A stretch of 64,000 nt of DNA from Franzmannia qiaohouensis (GTDB taxonomy: Bacteria > Pseudomonadota > Gammaproteobacteria > Pseudomonadales > Halomonadaceae). The stretch is from NCBI RefSeq assembly GCF_031451695.1, contig NZ_JARWAM010000001.1, positions 62,001 to 126,000 of the forward strand. Reading direction: 5' to 3'. A program made the position numbers and the translations under genes. This document shows positions 49,767 to 58,609 of this stretch, in pieces (position 1 is the first letter of the stretch; each line of letters opens with the position of its first letter). The notes below the pieces were generated by a model. It made no database searches. It was not told where the DNA came from and saw only the letters and a list, made by a program, of their open reading frames with translations.

Positions 49767-51862
49767 GGCGGCACCGGGCGCTCCAGCAGCGCGGCCCGGT
49801 CGCCATGCTCGGCCAGGGTGAAGCCGCCTATCACCGTAGCCAGCCGCAGCGACTGCTCCTTGAGCTGCTCGGCAGCCACCGTCGACTCCTCGACCATGGC
49901 GGCGTTCTCCTGGGTCATGCGGTCGAGCTCGGCCACCGCCACATTGACCTGGCCGATGCCGTCGCTCTGCTCCCCCGCCGCCGAGGTGATCTCTCCCAGC
50001 ACATCGGTGACCCGGGCGATGCTGGCGACGATCTCGTCCATGGTCTCGCCGGCGGTACGCACCAGCTGGGTGCCGCTGTCGACCTTGTCGCTTGAGCTCT
50101 CGATCAGCCCCTTGATCTCGCGCGCGGCATCGGCGCTGCGGCTGGCCAGCTGGCGCACCTCACCGGCCACCACGGCAAAGCCGCGGCCCTGCTCGCCGGC
50201 CCGGGCCGCCTCCACCGAAGCGTTGAGCGCCAGCAGGTTGGTCTGGAAGGCGATGCCGTCCATGACGCTGACGATCTCGCCGATCTTGCGCGACGACGCG
50301 GTGATCTCGTCCATGGTCGACACCACCTGGGAGACCACCTCGCCGCCGCGACCGGCAACCGCCGAGGCCGACTGCGACAGCTGGTTGGCCTCGCGGGCCG
50401 AGGCCGCGGTGTGCTCCACGGTGCTGGTGATCTCCTCCATCGAGGCCGAGGTCTGCTGCAGGCTTGAGGCGGCATTCTCGGTGCGCCGCGACAGGTCCTG
50501 GCCGCCCAGGGCGATCTCGCTGGCCGCGCTATTGACCGCTTCGCTGCTGGCACGCACGTCGAGCAGCACGTCATGGATCTTATCGGCAAAGGCGTTGAAC
50601 TGGGTGGCCAGCGCCGCGCCCTCGTCGCGGCCACGCACCGGCAAGCGCTGGGTGAGGTCGCCGTCACCCGAGGCGATCTCGCGCATCCGCTCCGCCAGAC
50701 GCTTGAGCGGGCGCGAGATACTGGTCCCCACCAGCCACAGGGCCAGCAGTCCCAGGGCAGCCAGCACCACACCCACCAGGCTCATGCCCAGGGTATCGGC
50801 ACGCCGCTGCTCTGCGAGGGTCGTCTGTAGTGCGCCGAGCTCGGCCAGCACGGCCTGTTCCGGGAGACGGATCATCAGCACCCAGGGCGTATCGACATCG
50901 CCGATGGCGAACGGCTGGTAGCGCTCGAACATACCATCCTCGACCACGCTGACCGCCTCGCGCTGGTCACGCGCCTGCTCGGTGCGTGCCAGCTGGGCGG
51001 TTCCCAGCGCCTGCTCGGCAAGCCCGCCGAGCCCGTCACGCTCAGCCGTGTGCCCTGCCAGGCCACCGCCACCGGCCACCAGGGCCATTTCACCGGCACC
51101 GTCGTAGAGTTCGGCATTGGCCGCGACAAGTAGCTCCTGAATGAAGTCCAGGGCCAGGTCGACCCCTGCGACACCGCGAAACTCGCCGTCGACCACCACC
51201 GGTACATTGAACGAGGTGACCAGCAGCGTCTCGCCGTCATAATCATAGGGCGCCGGATCGATGATGCAGGGGGCCAGCGTCTCACGCGGGCAGAGATAGT
51301 ACTCTCCTTCGCGAATGCCGCTTGCCATACGCGTGTCACTCTCCATGGTGTCACCCAGCGGCAGTACCTCGATGCCCCCCGTTTCGGTGCGATACCACCA
51401 CGGCATGAACCGCCCGCTGCCGTCGTAACCATCACGCTCGAGCCCGGCATAGCGGGCATCGCGGCCAAAGGCATCGGGCTCCCAGCCGATAAAGGCATCG
51501 AGCAGCGAGGGATTTTCAGCCACCGTCTGGCGCACCAGCTGGGACAGCTCGCGACGACTGATCGAAAAGGCGCGACGCCCGTCCGCATCGCGCTGCCCCA
51601 TCAGGGCATTGGCATTGGCCAGCTGAGTCGCCAAGGTCAGCGCATGGGCCAGCTGACCCTGAATGCGGCCGGCCTCGGCTTCGGCCAGCGCTGACAAGCG
51701 CTGCTCGGCAGCCCCTTCCAGCAGCTCACGGGTATGCTGCTCGACGGTGTCCTGTGTTCGCGACGAGGCATACAGCGCATAGCTCACCAGCGCCACCACG
51801 ACCATCAAGAGGCAGGTGCCAGCCAGCATGACCACGAACTGGCGAATCGATCTAGCCTGCAT
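49754..51862 (-). CDS. Methyl-accepting chemotaxis protein with dCache-like sensor (downstream of pair)
   Basis: This 702-residue receptor has one helix at residues 8-30 and a large periplasmic sensor (about 31-345). A second helix (about 350-372), a HAMP domain and a cytoplasmic signalling domain follow, with the hairpin tip MDGIAFQTNLLALNASVEAA. The sensor has Cache-type features (FIGWEPDAFG, WWYRTE, SFNVPVVVDGEFRGVAGVDL), but the amino-acid motif of its neighbour is not seen. There is no C-terminal NWETF-type pentapeptide. GGAGG lies seven bases before ATG 51862. It overlaps the upstream receptor gene by 11 bp. Confidence 0.92.
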   Translation of the reverse strand: MQARSIRQFVVMLAGTCLLMVVVALVSYALYASSRTQDTVEQHTRELLEGAAEQRLSALAEAEAGRIQGQLAHALTLATQLANANALMGQRDADGRRAFSISRRELSQLVRQTVAENPSLLDAFIGWEPDAFGRDARYAGLERDGYDGSGRFMPWWYRTETGGIEVLPLGDTMESDTRMASGIREGEYYLCPRETLAPCIIDPAPYDYDGETLLVTSFNVPVVVDGEFRGVAGVDLALDFIQELLVAANAELYDGAGEMALVAGGGGLAGHTAERDGLGGLAEQALGTAQLARTEQARDQREAVSVVEDGMFERYQPFAIGDVDTPWVLMIRLPEQAVLAELGALQTTLAEQRRADTLGMSLVGVVLAALGLLALWLVGTSISRPLKRLAERMREIASGDGDLTQRLPVRGRDEGAALATQFNAFADKIHDVLLDVRASSEAVNSAASEIALGGQDLSRRTENAASSLQQTSASMEEITSTVEHTAASAREANQLSQSASAVAGRGGEVVSQVVSTMDEITASSRKIGEIVSVMDGIAFQTNLLALNASVEAARAGEQGRGFAVVAGEVRQLASRSADAAREIKGLIESSSDKVDSGTQLVRTAGETMDEIVASIARVTDVLGEITSAAGEQSDGIGQVNVAVAELDRMTQENAAMVEESTVAAEQLKEQSLRLATVIGGFTLAEHGDRAALLERPVPPQGM
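49899..50494. repeat. Direct repeat copy A: shared chemoreceptor signalling DNA
   Basis: These 596 bp match 52021-52616 with only two differences by my reading (50219 and 50465), both silent. The offset is 2122 bp. Flanking sensor sequences are unrelated. Confidence 0.9.
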
Positions 51863-53735
51863 GTGCTAGCCTCCGTGCCACGCTATCGGCCTGCGGGTCT
51901 CGAGTGAGCTGCGTCGCCACGGGCGATGACGACGACAGCGTAAAGGCCCCGATCGCCCGGCTGAGGTGCTCGGCCTGCTCCTTGAGCTGTTCGGCGGCCA
52001 CCGTCGACTCCTCGACCATCGCGGCGTTCTCCTGGGTCATGCGGTCGAGCTCGGCCACCGCCACATTGACCTGGCCGATGCCGTCGCTCTGCTCCCCCGC
52101 CGCCGAGGTGATCTCTCCCAGCACATCGGTGACCCGGGCGATGCTGGCGACGATCTCGTCCATGGTCTCGCCGGCGGTACGCACCAGCTGGGTGCCGCTG
52201 TCGACCTTGTCGCTTGAGCTCTCGATCAGCCCCTTGATCTCGCGCGCGGCATCGGCGCTGCGGCTGGCCAGCTGGCGCACCTCACCGGCCACCACGGCAA
52301 AGCCGCGGCCCTGCTCGCCGGCCCGGGCCGCCTCCACCGAGGCGTTGAGCGCCAGCAGGTTGGTCTGGAAGGCGATGCCGTCCATGACGCTGACGATCTC
52401 GCCGATCTTGCGCGACGACGCGGTGATCTCGTCCATGGTCGACACCACCTGGGAGACCACCTCGCCGCCGCGACCGGCAACCGCCGAGGCCGACTGCGAC
52501 AGCTGGTTGGCCTCGCGGGCCGAGGCCGCGGTGTGCTCCACGGTGCTGGTGATCTCCTCCATCGAGGCCGAGGTCTGCTGCAGGCTCGAGGCGGCATTCT
52601 CGGTGCGCCGCGACAGATCCTGGCCACCGTGGGCGATCTCGCTGGCCGCAGTGTTGACCGCTTCGCTGCTGCCGCGCACGTCGAGCAACACCGCCTCCAT
52701 CTTGGCCACGAAACGATTGAAGGAGGCGGCGATCTGCGCCACTTCGTCACGCCCCTGCTCGGGTAGCCGCTGGGTCAGGTCGCCGTCACCCGAGGCGATG
52801 TTGTCCATTGCATCGCGGGCCGTCTGCAGCCGTCGGAAGATCACCTTGAGCAGTATGCCCAGCACCAGGCTGGCGACCAGTGCGACCACAACCAGCGTGG
52901 TCAGCGAGCTGGTGAGTACGCCGCGCAGCCCGGCGGTGGCCTCGCGCTCGTCGAGGGCAATGACCAGTTGCCAGTCACTGCCAGACGAGATGGGCTGCGC
53001 CTGCAGCAGACGCGGACGCTCGTTGATCATCAAGCGGCGCGGCGCATCCCGCGCAAGCAGCGCCTGCAGGTAACCGGCATCGAGCTCCGCGGCCAAGTCG
53101 GTGCTAGGCGCGAGAATCTTGTCTGCATCGGAGTGCGCAACCAGGGTGCCATCCGCCGCGGCCAGAAACGCGAAGCTGGAGGGGGTAGGGGCAATGGCGG
53201 CGACGCTCTCGACCACGTCATCAATCGCGATGTTGCCGCCCACGACGGAAGCCAGTGAGCCACCGCGATAGAAGGGTTGGGCGATCGTCACCACCAGTTG
53301 GCCAGTGCCAGCATCGATATAGGGCTCGGTGACAACCGTCTCGCCGGATGACTTGGCCTGTTGGTACCAGGGACGTTCGCGTGGATCGTAGTCGGCGGGC
53401 GGTTCCCAGCCGTCTGACGACACCATCTGCCCACTCCGCTCATCAGCGACGTAGGTCGCCAGGAAACCTCCCGACGCCTCCAGCTGCAACAGGGCATCCA
53501 TCGGCGCGTCGCTCTGGGCCCCGGACTCGACGGCCTGGAGCATGGCAATACGCGCCGCAAGCCACTCGTCGATGGCGCGGGCATTACCGCTGGCAACGGC
53601 ATTCAGGTTGCCGGCGATCTGGGTGTCGTTATGCGTCTTGAGGGTAAGGTAGCTGGCAGCTCCGTTGATGATCAGTGCCAGGACGATCACCACCAGGGTG
53701 GTGGCCAGAATGCGGGCTCGCAGGGTGGATAGCAT
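51852..53735 (-). CDS. Methyl-accepting chemotaxis protein with amino-acid-type dCache sensor
   Basis: This 627-residue receptor has helix 1 near residues 10-30, a dCache sensor (about 32-270) and helix 2 near 280-303. HAMP and a signalling domain follow. The sensor holds Y116, R121, W123, Y124, Y139 and D141 in DYDPRERPWYQ and TEPYIDAG, matching in identity and spacing the amino-acid-binding motif of PctA-type receptors. The position equal to PctA D173 is N168. ATG 53735 was chosen; a TTG 27 bases earlier is unlikely. Most of its signalling domain is identical in sequence to that of the next gene. Confidence 0.93.
   Translation of the reverse strand: MLSTLRARILATTLVVIVLALIINGAASYLTLKTHNDTQIAGNLNAVASGNARAIDEWLAARIAMLQAVESGAQSDAPMDALLQLEASGGFLATYVADERSGQMVSSDGWEPPADYDPRERPWYQQAKSSGETVVTEPYIDAGTGQLVVTIAQPFYRGGSLASVVGGNIAIDDVVESVAAIAPTPSSFAFLAAADGTLVAHSDADKILAPSTDLAAELDAGYLQALLARDAPRRLMINERPRLLQAQPISSGSDWQLVIALDEREATAGLRGVLTSSLTTLVVVALVASLVLGILLKVIFRRLQTARDAMDNIASGDGDLTQRLPEQGRDEVAQIAASFNRFVAKMEAVLLDVRGSSEAVNTAASEIAHGGQDLSRRTENAASSLQQTSASMEEITSTVEHTAASAREANQLSQSASAVAGRGGEVVSQVVSTMDEITASSRKIGEIVSVMDGIAFQTNLLALNASVEAARAGEQGRGFAVVAGEVRQLASRSADAAREIKGLIESSSDKVDSGTQLVRTAGETMDEIVASIARVTDVLGEITSAAGEQSDGIGQVNVAVAELDRMTQENAAMVEESTVAAEQLKEQAEHLSRAIGAFTLSSSSPVATQLTRDPQADSVARRLAHAG
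52021..52616. repeat. Direct repeat copy B: shared chemoreceptor signalling DNA
   Basis: Partner of 49899-50494; near-identity stops sharply at 52617. It covers the methylation helices and hairpin tip. Confidence 0.9.
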
Positions 53736-53852
53736 GGGGCGCTCTCGCTGATAGTGAGTCAAGACTCACCGACGCATGGCAGCCATGCGCCGACGTAGAG
53801 CTCGGGTTATCGGCAAGCGCACCCCAAACTTGATACGAAAGTCGCATCGTTA

Positions 53853-54281
53853 TCAGCGCATGTCGCTGACGGCCTCCTGGATAGCGCCCAGCGATGACTT
53901 GGAGAGGTCCTTGGACAGCGAGTGAATCACCCGCTTGGCGGTAGGCCCATCGAGTTTGTCGCGCAGCAGACCAAGAAACTTGGGTGGTGCCACCAGAATC
54001 AGCTTCTCCAGGGTATTGTCGACCCGCGCCTGGTAGAGCCGCTCGGCCACCTGCTTGGCAAACAGTTCCGCCTGGTGCTGGGACGCGGTGTTCTCGCCCC
54101 CGGAGGAGCGCGACGTGGTCGACATGGATTCGTGCACATTGGCACCGTTATCGGTGACGAGGTCGCCTTCGTGGAGGCGGCCTTCGGCGTGTACCAGACT
54201 TTCCTGCTCCTGCAGCGTCAGCGCATCGCGTGTAAACAGGCGAGCCCTGGCTGCATCTGCCACTACGATATAGGTCGTCAT
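53853..54281 (-). CDS. Host-attachment family protein (baeRF-like)
   Basis: This 142-residue protein starts MTTYIVVADAARARLFT, the opener of the family named protein required for attachment to host cells (PF10116 type). That family is related to bacterial archaeo-eukaryotic release factors. Later parts include HQAELFAKQVAERLYQAR and LILVAPPKFLGLLRDKL. The family name comes from plant-associated bacteria and says little here; a ribosome- or stress-linked role has been suggested for baeRF proteins. ATG 54281 has GGAGA close upstream. It lies 117 bp upstream of the receptor pair. Confidence 0.85.
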   Translation of the reverse strand: MTTYIVVADAARARLFTRDALTLQEQESLVHAEGRLHEGDLVTDNGANVHESMSTTSRSSGGENTASQHQAELFAKQVAERLYQARVDNTLEKLILVAPPKFLGLLRDKLDGPTAKRVIHSLSKDLSKSSLGAIQEAVSDMR

Positions 54282-54483
54282 CGTGTCTCCTTGGCGGTTG
54301 CCCTGGGGTATGCCGGCCGGCGGCCATCCGCCGACCTCATCTTTGAGCGTGGCAAGCCCGCAGCAGCGGGTCAACCAATCAACTGACGCCGGGCGAGAAC
54401 TGGGGTAGCATCTGGACGCCGTCACGGAAGTCGGCGCAACCCGCGCGCATCTGTGCGACCGCTTACCAGGAGGTTTTTCCCCT

Positions 54484-54969
54484 ATGCGTCAGTTCCTGTT
54501 CCCCCGTGCGCCGCTGGCGCGCGCGACTCTGCTTTCCTGTCATCTGCTGCTGCAAATCGGCCTGGTGGCCAGCGCGATGCTGTGGCTGGCCCCACGCACA
54601 CCGTGGCTGAGCGGCGCCGGCTGGGCCGAAGCCTGGCCAACCCTGGCCCTGGGCAGCGGCGCGCTGCTGCTGGCAATGGTGGCGCTGCGCCTGCTGGCCG
54701 AGCTGTGGCTGCTGCCCTACCACCTCGGCCAGATGCGCGGCGGTTTCGCCCCCAGCGCCGTGGTAACCCGCTCCTTCGAGCGTCGCCCGGCCGTCCACGA
54801 CAGCCAGGAGGCCTGGACCAGCCAGGCGCGCGAGATGCATCTCGAGGAGGGTGCCGTGGGCACGGCGAGGGTGGCCAGGCCACGGCGGCGCGGCGTCGAC
54901 GAGCCAACCCTCGACCTGGCCGCCGGCGCCGCGCCGGAAGCGGCATCGCGCCAGGAGCCGCATCTCTAG
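54484..54969 (+). CDS. Uncharacterised membrane protein with two helices
   Basis: This 161-residue protein has two predicted helices (about 12-36 and 48-75). A cytoplasmic tail follows with a histidine/arginine-rich start (PYHLGQMRGGFAPSAVVTRSFE) and a polar, probably disordered C-terminus. AGGAGG lies nine bases before ATG 54484, good support for translation. It is divergent from the host-attachment gene and converges on phnE 10 bp away. I do not recognise the family. Confidence 0.65.
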   Translation: MRQFLFPRAPLARATLLSCHLLLQIGLVASAMLWLAPRTPWLSGAGWAEAWPTLALGSGALLLAMVALRLLAELWLLPYHLGQMRGGFAPSAVVTRSFERRPAVHDSQEAWTSQAREMHLEEGAVGTARVARPRRRGVDEPTLDLAAGAAPEAASRQEPHL

Positions 54970-54978
54970 GCCGCGGCG

Positions 54979-55788
54979 CTACAGCACCTTGCGACGCAGC
55001 AGGCTGGTGATCGCCTCGCCGATCAGCACCAGCACCACGATGGCGATCAGGATGGTCGCCACCGTGGGCCAGGCGAAGGTATCGATGGACCCCTGCAGAA
55101 TCACGCCGATACCGCCGGCGCCGACCAGCCCGAGCACCGTCGACTCGCGGATGTTGATGTCCCAGCGCAGGATCACGATGGCGAAGAACGCCGGCATCAC
55201 CTGGGGCACGATGGCGTAGGCGATCACCTTGGCCTTGGAAGCGCCGGTGGCCTCCATCGCCTCCACCGGGCGACGGTCGATCTCCTCGATCGCCTCGCCC
55301 ATCAGCTTGCCGATGAAGCCGATCGAGCGAAACATGATCGCCAGGATGCCAGCCAGCACCCCGGGGCCGAAGATGGCCACGAACAGCAGCGCCCAGATGA
55401 TGGTGTTGACCGAGCGGCTGGAGACCAGGATGAAACGCCCCAGCCATAGGCAGAAGCGGTTCGGCGTGGTGTTCTGCGCGGCGATATAGGAAACCGGCAG
55501 GGCCACGAAGATGGTCAGCAGGGTCGCCAGGGTGGCGATATGCACCGTCTCGATCATGGCGTTGAGGATCGCCGCCAGGCGACTCGGGTCCGGCGGCCAC
55601 ATGCGCGCACCAAGGCTCGATATCTGGTTGGGCGCATCCCATACCCAGGGCCAGAAGATATCGATGTCGCGCACCGCCCAGTAGACCACCATCATCGTCA
55701 CCAGCAGCACGGCATAGCGGATCAGGCGCTCGCGGCGGTCATAGCGTTGCCAGACGCGGTCGGCCAGCGCAGTGGCGTGATCTACCAT
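54979..55788 (-). CDS. phnE: Phosphonate-type ABC permease PhnE (second)
   Basis: This 269-residue permease has about six helices. The EAA-type cytoplasmic loop EAMEATGASKAKVIAYAIVPQ contacts the ATPase. ESTVLGLVGAGGIGVILQ and the final TSLLRRKVL match the PhnE family. It overlaps the first phnE by 7 bp. Two different permeases in one operon suggest a heterodimeric channel, common in phnCDEE-type systems. Confidence 0.92.
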   Translation of the reverse strand: MVDHATALADRVWQRYDRRERLIRYAVLLVTMMVVYWAVRDIDIFWPWVWDAPNQISSLGARMWPPDPSRLAAILNAMIETVHIATLATLLTIFVALPVSYIAAQNTTPNRFCLWLGRFILVSSRSVNTIIWALLFVAIFGPGVLAGILAIMFRSIGFIGKLMGEAIEEIDRRPVEAMEATGASKAKVIAYAIVPQVMPAFFAIVILRWDINIRESTVLGLVGAGGIGVILQGSIDTFAWPTVATILIAIVVLVLIGEAITSLLRRKVL

Positions 55789-56591
55789 ATCTTCTTCCTT
55801 ACCCAGCCGCTGATGCCCTCGCTGATCAGGATCACCGCAATGATGATCAGCAGGATGGCGAACGCGAAGTCATAGTCGTAGCGCCCGAAGGCGTTCATCA
55901 GGGTGCCGCCGATGCCCCCGGCACCGACGATGCCAACCACCGCCGAGGCGCGCAGGTTGCTGTCGAGCTGATACATGGACAGCCCCACCTGGCGCGGCAG
56001 GATTTGAGGAAACACGGCGTAGATCAGAATCGCGAAATAGCCCGCGCCGGTCGCCTTCATCGCTTCGACCTGCCCCCAGTCGATCTCCTCGATCTCTTCG
56101 GCGAGCAGCTTGCCGACGAAGCCGATCGAGTAGAGTGTCAGGGTCAGGATGCCGGCCAGCGGGCCGAAGCCCACCGCGGCGACGAACAGAATGGCCACGA
56201 TCACCGGATGAAAGCTGCGCGACACGATGATCACCGCACGGCCGAACAGGTAGACCGGCAGCGGCGCGACGTTGCGTGCCGCCATCACCGCGAAGGGAAT
56301 CGACAGCGCCACCCCCAGCAGGGTGGCCAGAATGGCGATCTGGAAACTCTCCTTGAAGCCGGTGAGCAGCAGGCCGCCGCGCTCGAAGCTGGGTGGAAAG
56401 CCACCGCCGAAGATACGCGCGGCTCGCGGCAGGCCCTCACTGATGCGCTCCCAGTTGAACGGCAGGCTGCCGAAGGCCCACACCAGGTAGACCACCACCG
56501 CCAGCCACAGCCCGTAGCGCAACCAGGGGTTGGCAATGAACGGCGGCTTGCGCCAGGTCCTGGCTGGCGCACTGGCGTCAGGCCTGGTCAT
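55782..56591 (-). CDS. phnE: Phosphonate-type ABC permease PhnE (first)
   Basis: This 269-residue permease has a hydrophilic N-terminus and about six helices. The ATPase-contact loop is VEAMKATGAGYFAILIYAVFPQ, and ASAVVGIVGAGGIGGTL is the conserved late motif. It overlaps phnC by 14 bp and the second phnE by 7 bp, a fully coupled unit. It moves phosphonates, phosphite or related esters delivered by PhnD; the substrate is open. Confidence 0.92.
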   Translation of the reverse strand: MTRPDASAPARTWRKPPFIANPWLRYGLWLAVVVYLVWAFGSLPFNWERISEGLPRAARIFGGGFPPSFERGGLLLTGFKESFQIAILATLLGVALSIPFAVMAARNVAPLPVYLFGRAVIIVSRSFHPVIVAILFVAAVGFGPLAGILTLTLYSIGFVGKLLAEEIEEIDWGQVEAMKATGAGYFAILIYAVFPQILPRQVGLSMYQLDSNLRASAVVGIVGAGGIGGTLMNAFGRYDYDFAFAILLIIIAVILISEGISGWVRKKIW

Positions 56592-57381
56592 GGCTCACCC
56601 CAGCCGCAGTGGGCGTCGCTTCGGCGATGTCCTCATCGGGCGCTTCGATGCCGCCGTAGATGGCATCCAATGCGTCCTGGTTGAAGTCGCTGGGGGCGCC
56701 GTCGAAGATCATCTTGCCATGGCGCAGCCCGACGATGCGTTCGGTATAGGTCTTGGCCTGGGCCACGTTGTGAATGTTGATCAGCACCGGCAGCGACAAC
56801 TCGCTGGCCAGGCTCTGCAGCAGGATCATGATCTGCTCGGAGGTACGCGGGTCCAGCGAGGCAGTGGGCTCATCGGCCAGCAGCACTTCCGGCTCCTGCA
56901 TCAGCGCTCGAACGACCCCGACCCGCTGACGCTCGCCGCCGGAGAGCTCGTCGGCACGCTTGTTGGCATAGTGGGCGATGCCCACGCGCTCCATCAGGCT
57001 GAAGGCGCGCTCGATATCGGCCGGCGGGTAACGCCGCGAGATGGCCTGGTAGAGGCTGACATAGCCCAGTCGGCCGGCCAGCACGTTCTCCATCACCGTC
57101 AGCCGGTCGATCAGGTTGAAGCCCTGAAAGACCATGCCGATCTTGCGCCGCGCGCGGCGCAGGGCAGCCCCGCGCAGCTTGACCAGCTCGTTGCCATTGA
57201 GCTTGATCGACCCCGATGTGGGTTCGACCAGGCGATTGATACAGCGCAGCATGGTGCTCTTGCCGGCCCCCGAAGCGCCGACAATGGCCACCACGCTGTT
57301 GCCGTCGACCGTCAGGTCGAGGCCTTTCAAGACTGCTTCATCGTGGCCATAACGCTTGACCAGATTGGAGATTTCCAGCAT
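56578..57381 (-). CDS. phnC: Phosphonate-type ABC ATPase PhnC
   Basis: This 267-residue ATPase has Walker A GASGAGKST (about 35-43), Q-loop MVFQGFNLIDRLTVMENVL, signature LSGGERQRVGVVRAL and Walker B VLLADEPTASLD. These are typical of PhnC. A C-terminal acidic extension of about 25 residues is unusual but not conserved. It follows phnD by 59 bp and overlaps phnE. Confidence 0.94.
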   Translation of the reverse strand: MLEISNLVKRYGHDEAVLKGLDLTVDGNSVVAIVGASGAGKSTMLRCINRLVEPTSGSIKLNGNELVKLRGAALRRARRKIGMVFQGFNLIDRLTVMENVLAGRLGYVSLYQAISRRYPPADIERAFSLMERVGIAHYANKRADELSGGERQRVGVVRALMQEPEVLLADEPTASLDPRTSEQIMILLQSLASELSLPVLINIHNVAQAKTYTERIVGLRHGKMIFDGAPSDFNQDALDAIYGGIEAPDEDIAEATPTAAGVSHDQA

Positions 57382-57440
57382 CCGTCACCTCGTCTAGATG
57401 ATCGCCGTGTCCCGGCCGCCTGGCGGCCGGGCACGCGCCT

Positions 57441-58466
57441 CTACTCCTGATCCAGGTCTTCGCGGGTATAGCTCACATCGTTGGCGGCCTGGATGGTGCG
57501 GATGACCTGCCAGTGCTCCTGGTAGTTGATCGGAACGAATTTCTCGACGCCTTCGAACTCCTCACCCAGCGCAGTGCCGGCGAAATCGAAGCTGAAGAAC
57601 GCCTCTTCGATCTTCTCGACCAGGTCGGGATGCAGGTTGTGTGCGTAGTTGTAGGAGGTGGTCGGGAAACGATCGGACTCATAGATGATCTTGACGTCTT
57701 CCTCGTCGTACAGGCCGCGGGCGGCCATGCGCTCGACCACCTCTGAAGCCACCGGGGCAGCGTCATAGTCACGGGCCACCACGCCAAGCATCGACTGGTC
57801 GTGGCTACCGGAATAGACCACCTCGTAGTCCTCGTCGGGCACCACGCCGAGCTCGGGGAACAGCGCCCGCGGCGCCTGGTTGCCGGAATTGGAGGTCGGC
57901 GAGGTGTGCGCGACGCGCTTGCCCGCGAGATCCGCCATCTCGTCGATGCCGGAATCGACGTGGGTGTAGACCTGCAGGGTGTAGCCGAACTGACCGTCGT
58001 CGGAGCCCATCAGGGCGAAGGGCACGGCACCGGCGAGGTTGACCGCGAAGGGCGTCGGCCCGGTGGAGAAGCCGGCAATGTGCAGCCGGCCGCTGCGCAT
58101 TGCCTCGACCTGGGCCGAGTTGGACTGCACGGCAAAGAAGCGCACGTCGCGCTCGGTCACCTCTTCGAGGTGGTCGATGAACGGCTGCCAGATGTCGGAG
58201 TAGATGGCTGGATCTTCCACCGGGGTATAGGCGAAGATCAGCGTATCGGGGTTGGCCCACTCGGATTCGTCGGCGGGGCGGTCGGCGACCATGTCGCCAT
58301 CTTCGTCGCAGTAGATGCTGTCCAGATCACCGCGCGGGCAGTCGGCCTGGGCACTGGCCGAGGCCAGCATGGCCAGCGGCAGCAGCGAGATCAGCGCCAG
58401 CGAAGCGAGCGGGCGTTTCTTGAACGGCGCCGCCTGGACGGCGGATATATCGATCTTGGTTTTCAT
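57441..58466 (-). CDS. phnD: Phosphonate-type periplasmic binding protein PhnD
   Basis: This 341-residue protein has a signal peptide (cleaved near residue 40, SASAQA) after a longer than usual polar N-region. The PhnD core follows, with FAYTPVEDPAIYSDIWQPF, HIAGFSTGPTPFAVNL, and HTSPTSNSGNQAPRALFPEL holding the phosphonate-oxyanion loop. ATG 58466 has GAGG upstream; another ATG four codons earlier lacks one. It leads phnDCEE. No C-P lyase or phosphonatase gene is present, so the imported compound is processed elsewhere. A Pho-box-like repeat lies 126 bp upstream. Confidence 0.92.
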   Translation of the reverse strand: MKTKIDISAVQAAPFKKRPLASLALISLLPLAMLASASAQADCPRGDLDSIYCDEDGDMVADRPADESEWANPDTLIFAYTPVEDPAIYSDIWQPFIDHLEEVTERDVRFFAVQSNSAQVEAMRSGRLHIAGFSTGPTPFAVNLAGAVPFALMGSDDGQFGYTLQVYTHVDSGIDEMADLAGKRVAHTSPTSNSGNQAPRALFPELGVVPDEDYEVVYSGSHDQSMLGVVARDYDAAPVASEVVERMAARGLYDEEDVKIIYESDRFPTTSYNYAHNLHPDLVEKIEEAFFSFDFAGTALGEEFEGVEKFVPINYQEHWQVIRTIQAANDVSYTREDLDQE

Positions 58467-58591
58467 GGCGTGCCTCATGGTGTTGTTTTTTTATAAGAAA
58501 ATTTATCGAAATTCGGATGCGTCTTTTCGTTATTAGACATTAGCCGCATAAGATGATTGATTTCGAAAACACAACTTCCAATCTAGGGTTT

Positions 58592-58609
58592 ATGACAAAC
58601 GCATGTCAA
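58592..58609 (-). promoter_or_regulatory. Pho-box-like direct repeat upstream of phnD
   Basis: On the minus strand TTGACAT-GCGT-TTGTCAT gives two 7-bp repeats at the 11-bp period of PhoB sites (CTGTCAT-N4-CTGTCAT). Matches are five and six of seven. It overlaps the start codon of the divergent phosphatase gene. Confidence 0.6.

Noticed and set aside
49754..53735. Long direct repeat considered as a mobile element
   Set aside because: The repeat lies wholly inside the receptor coding regions, with no transposase or terminal inverted repeats.
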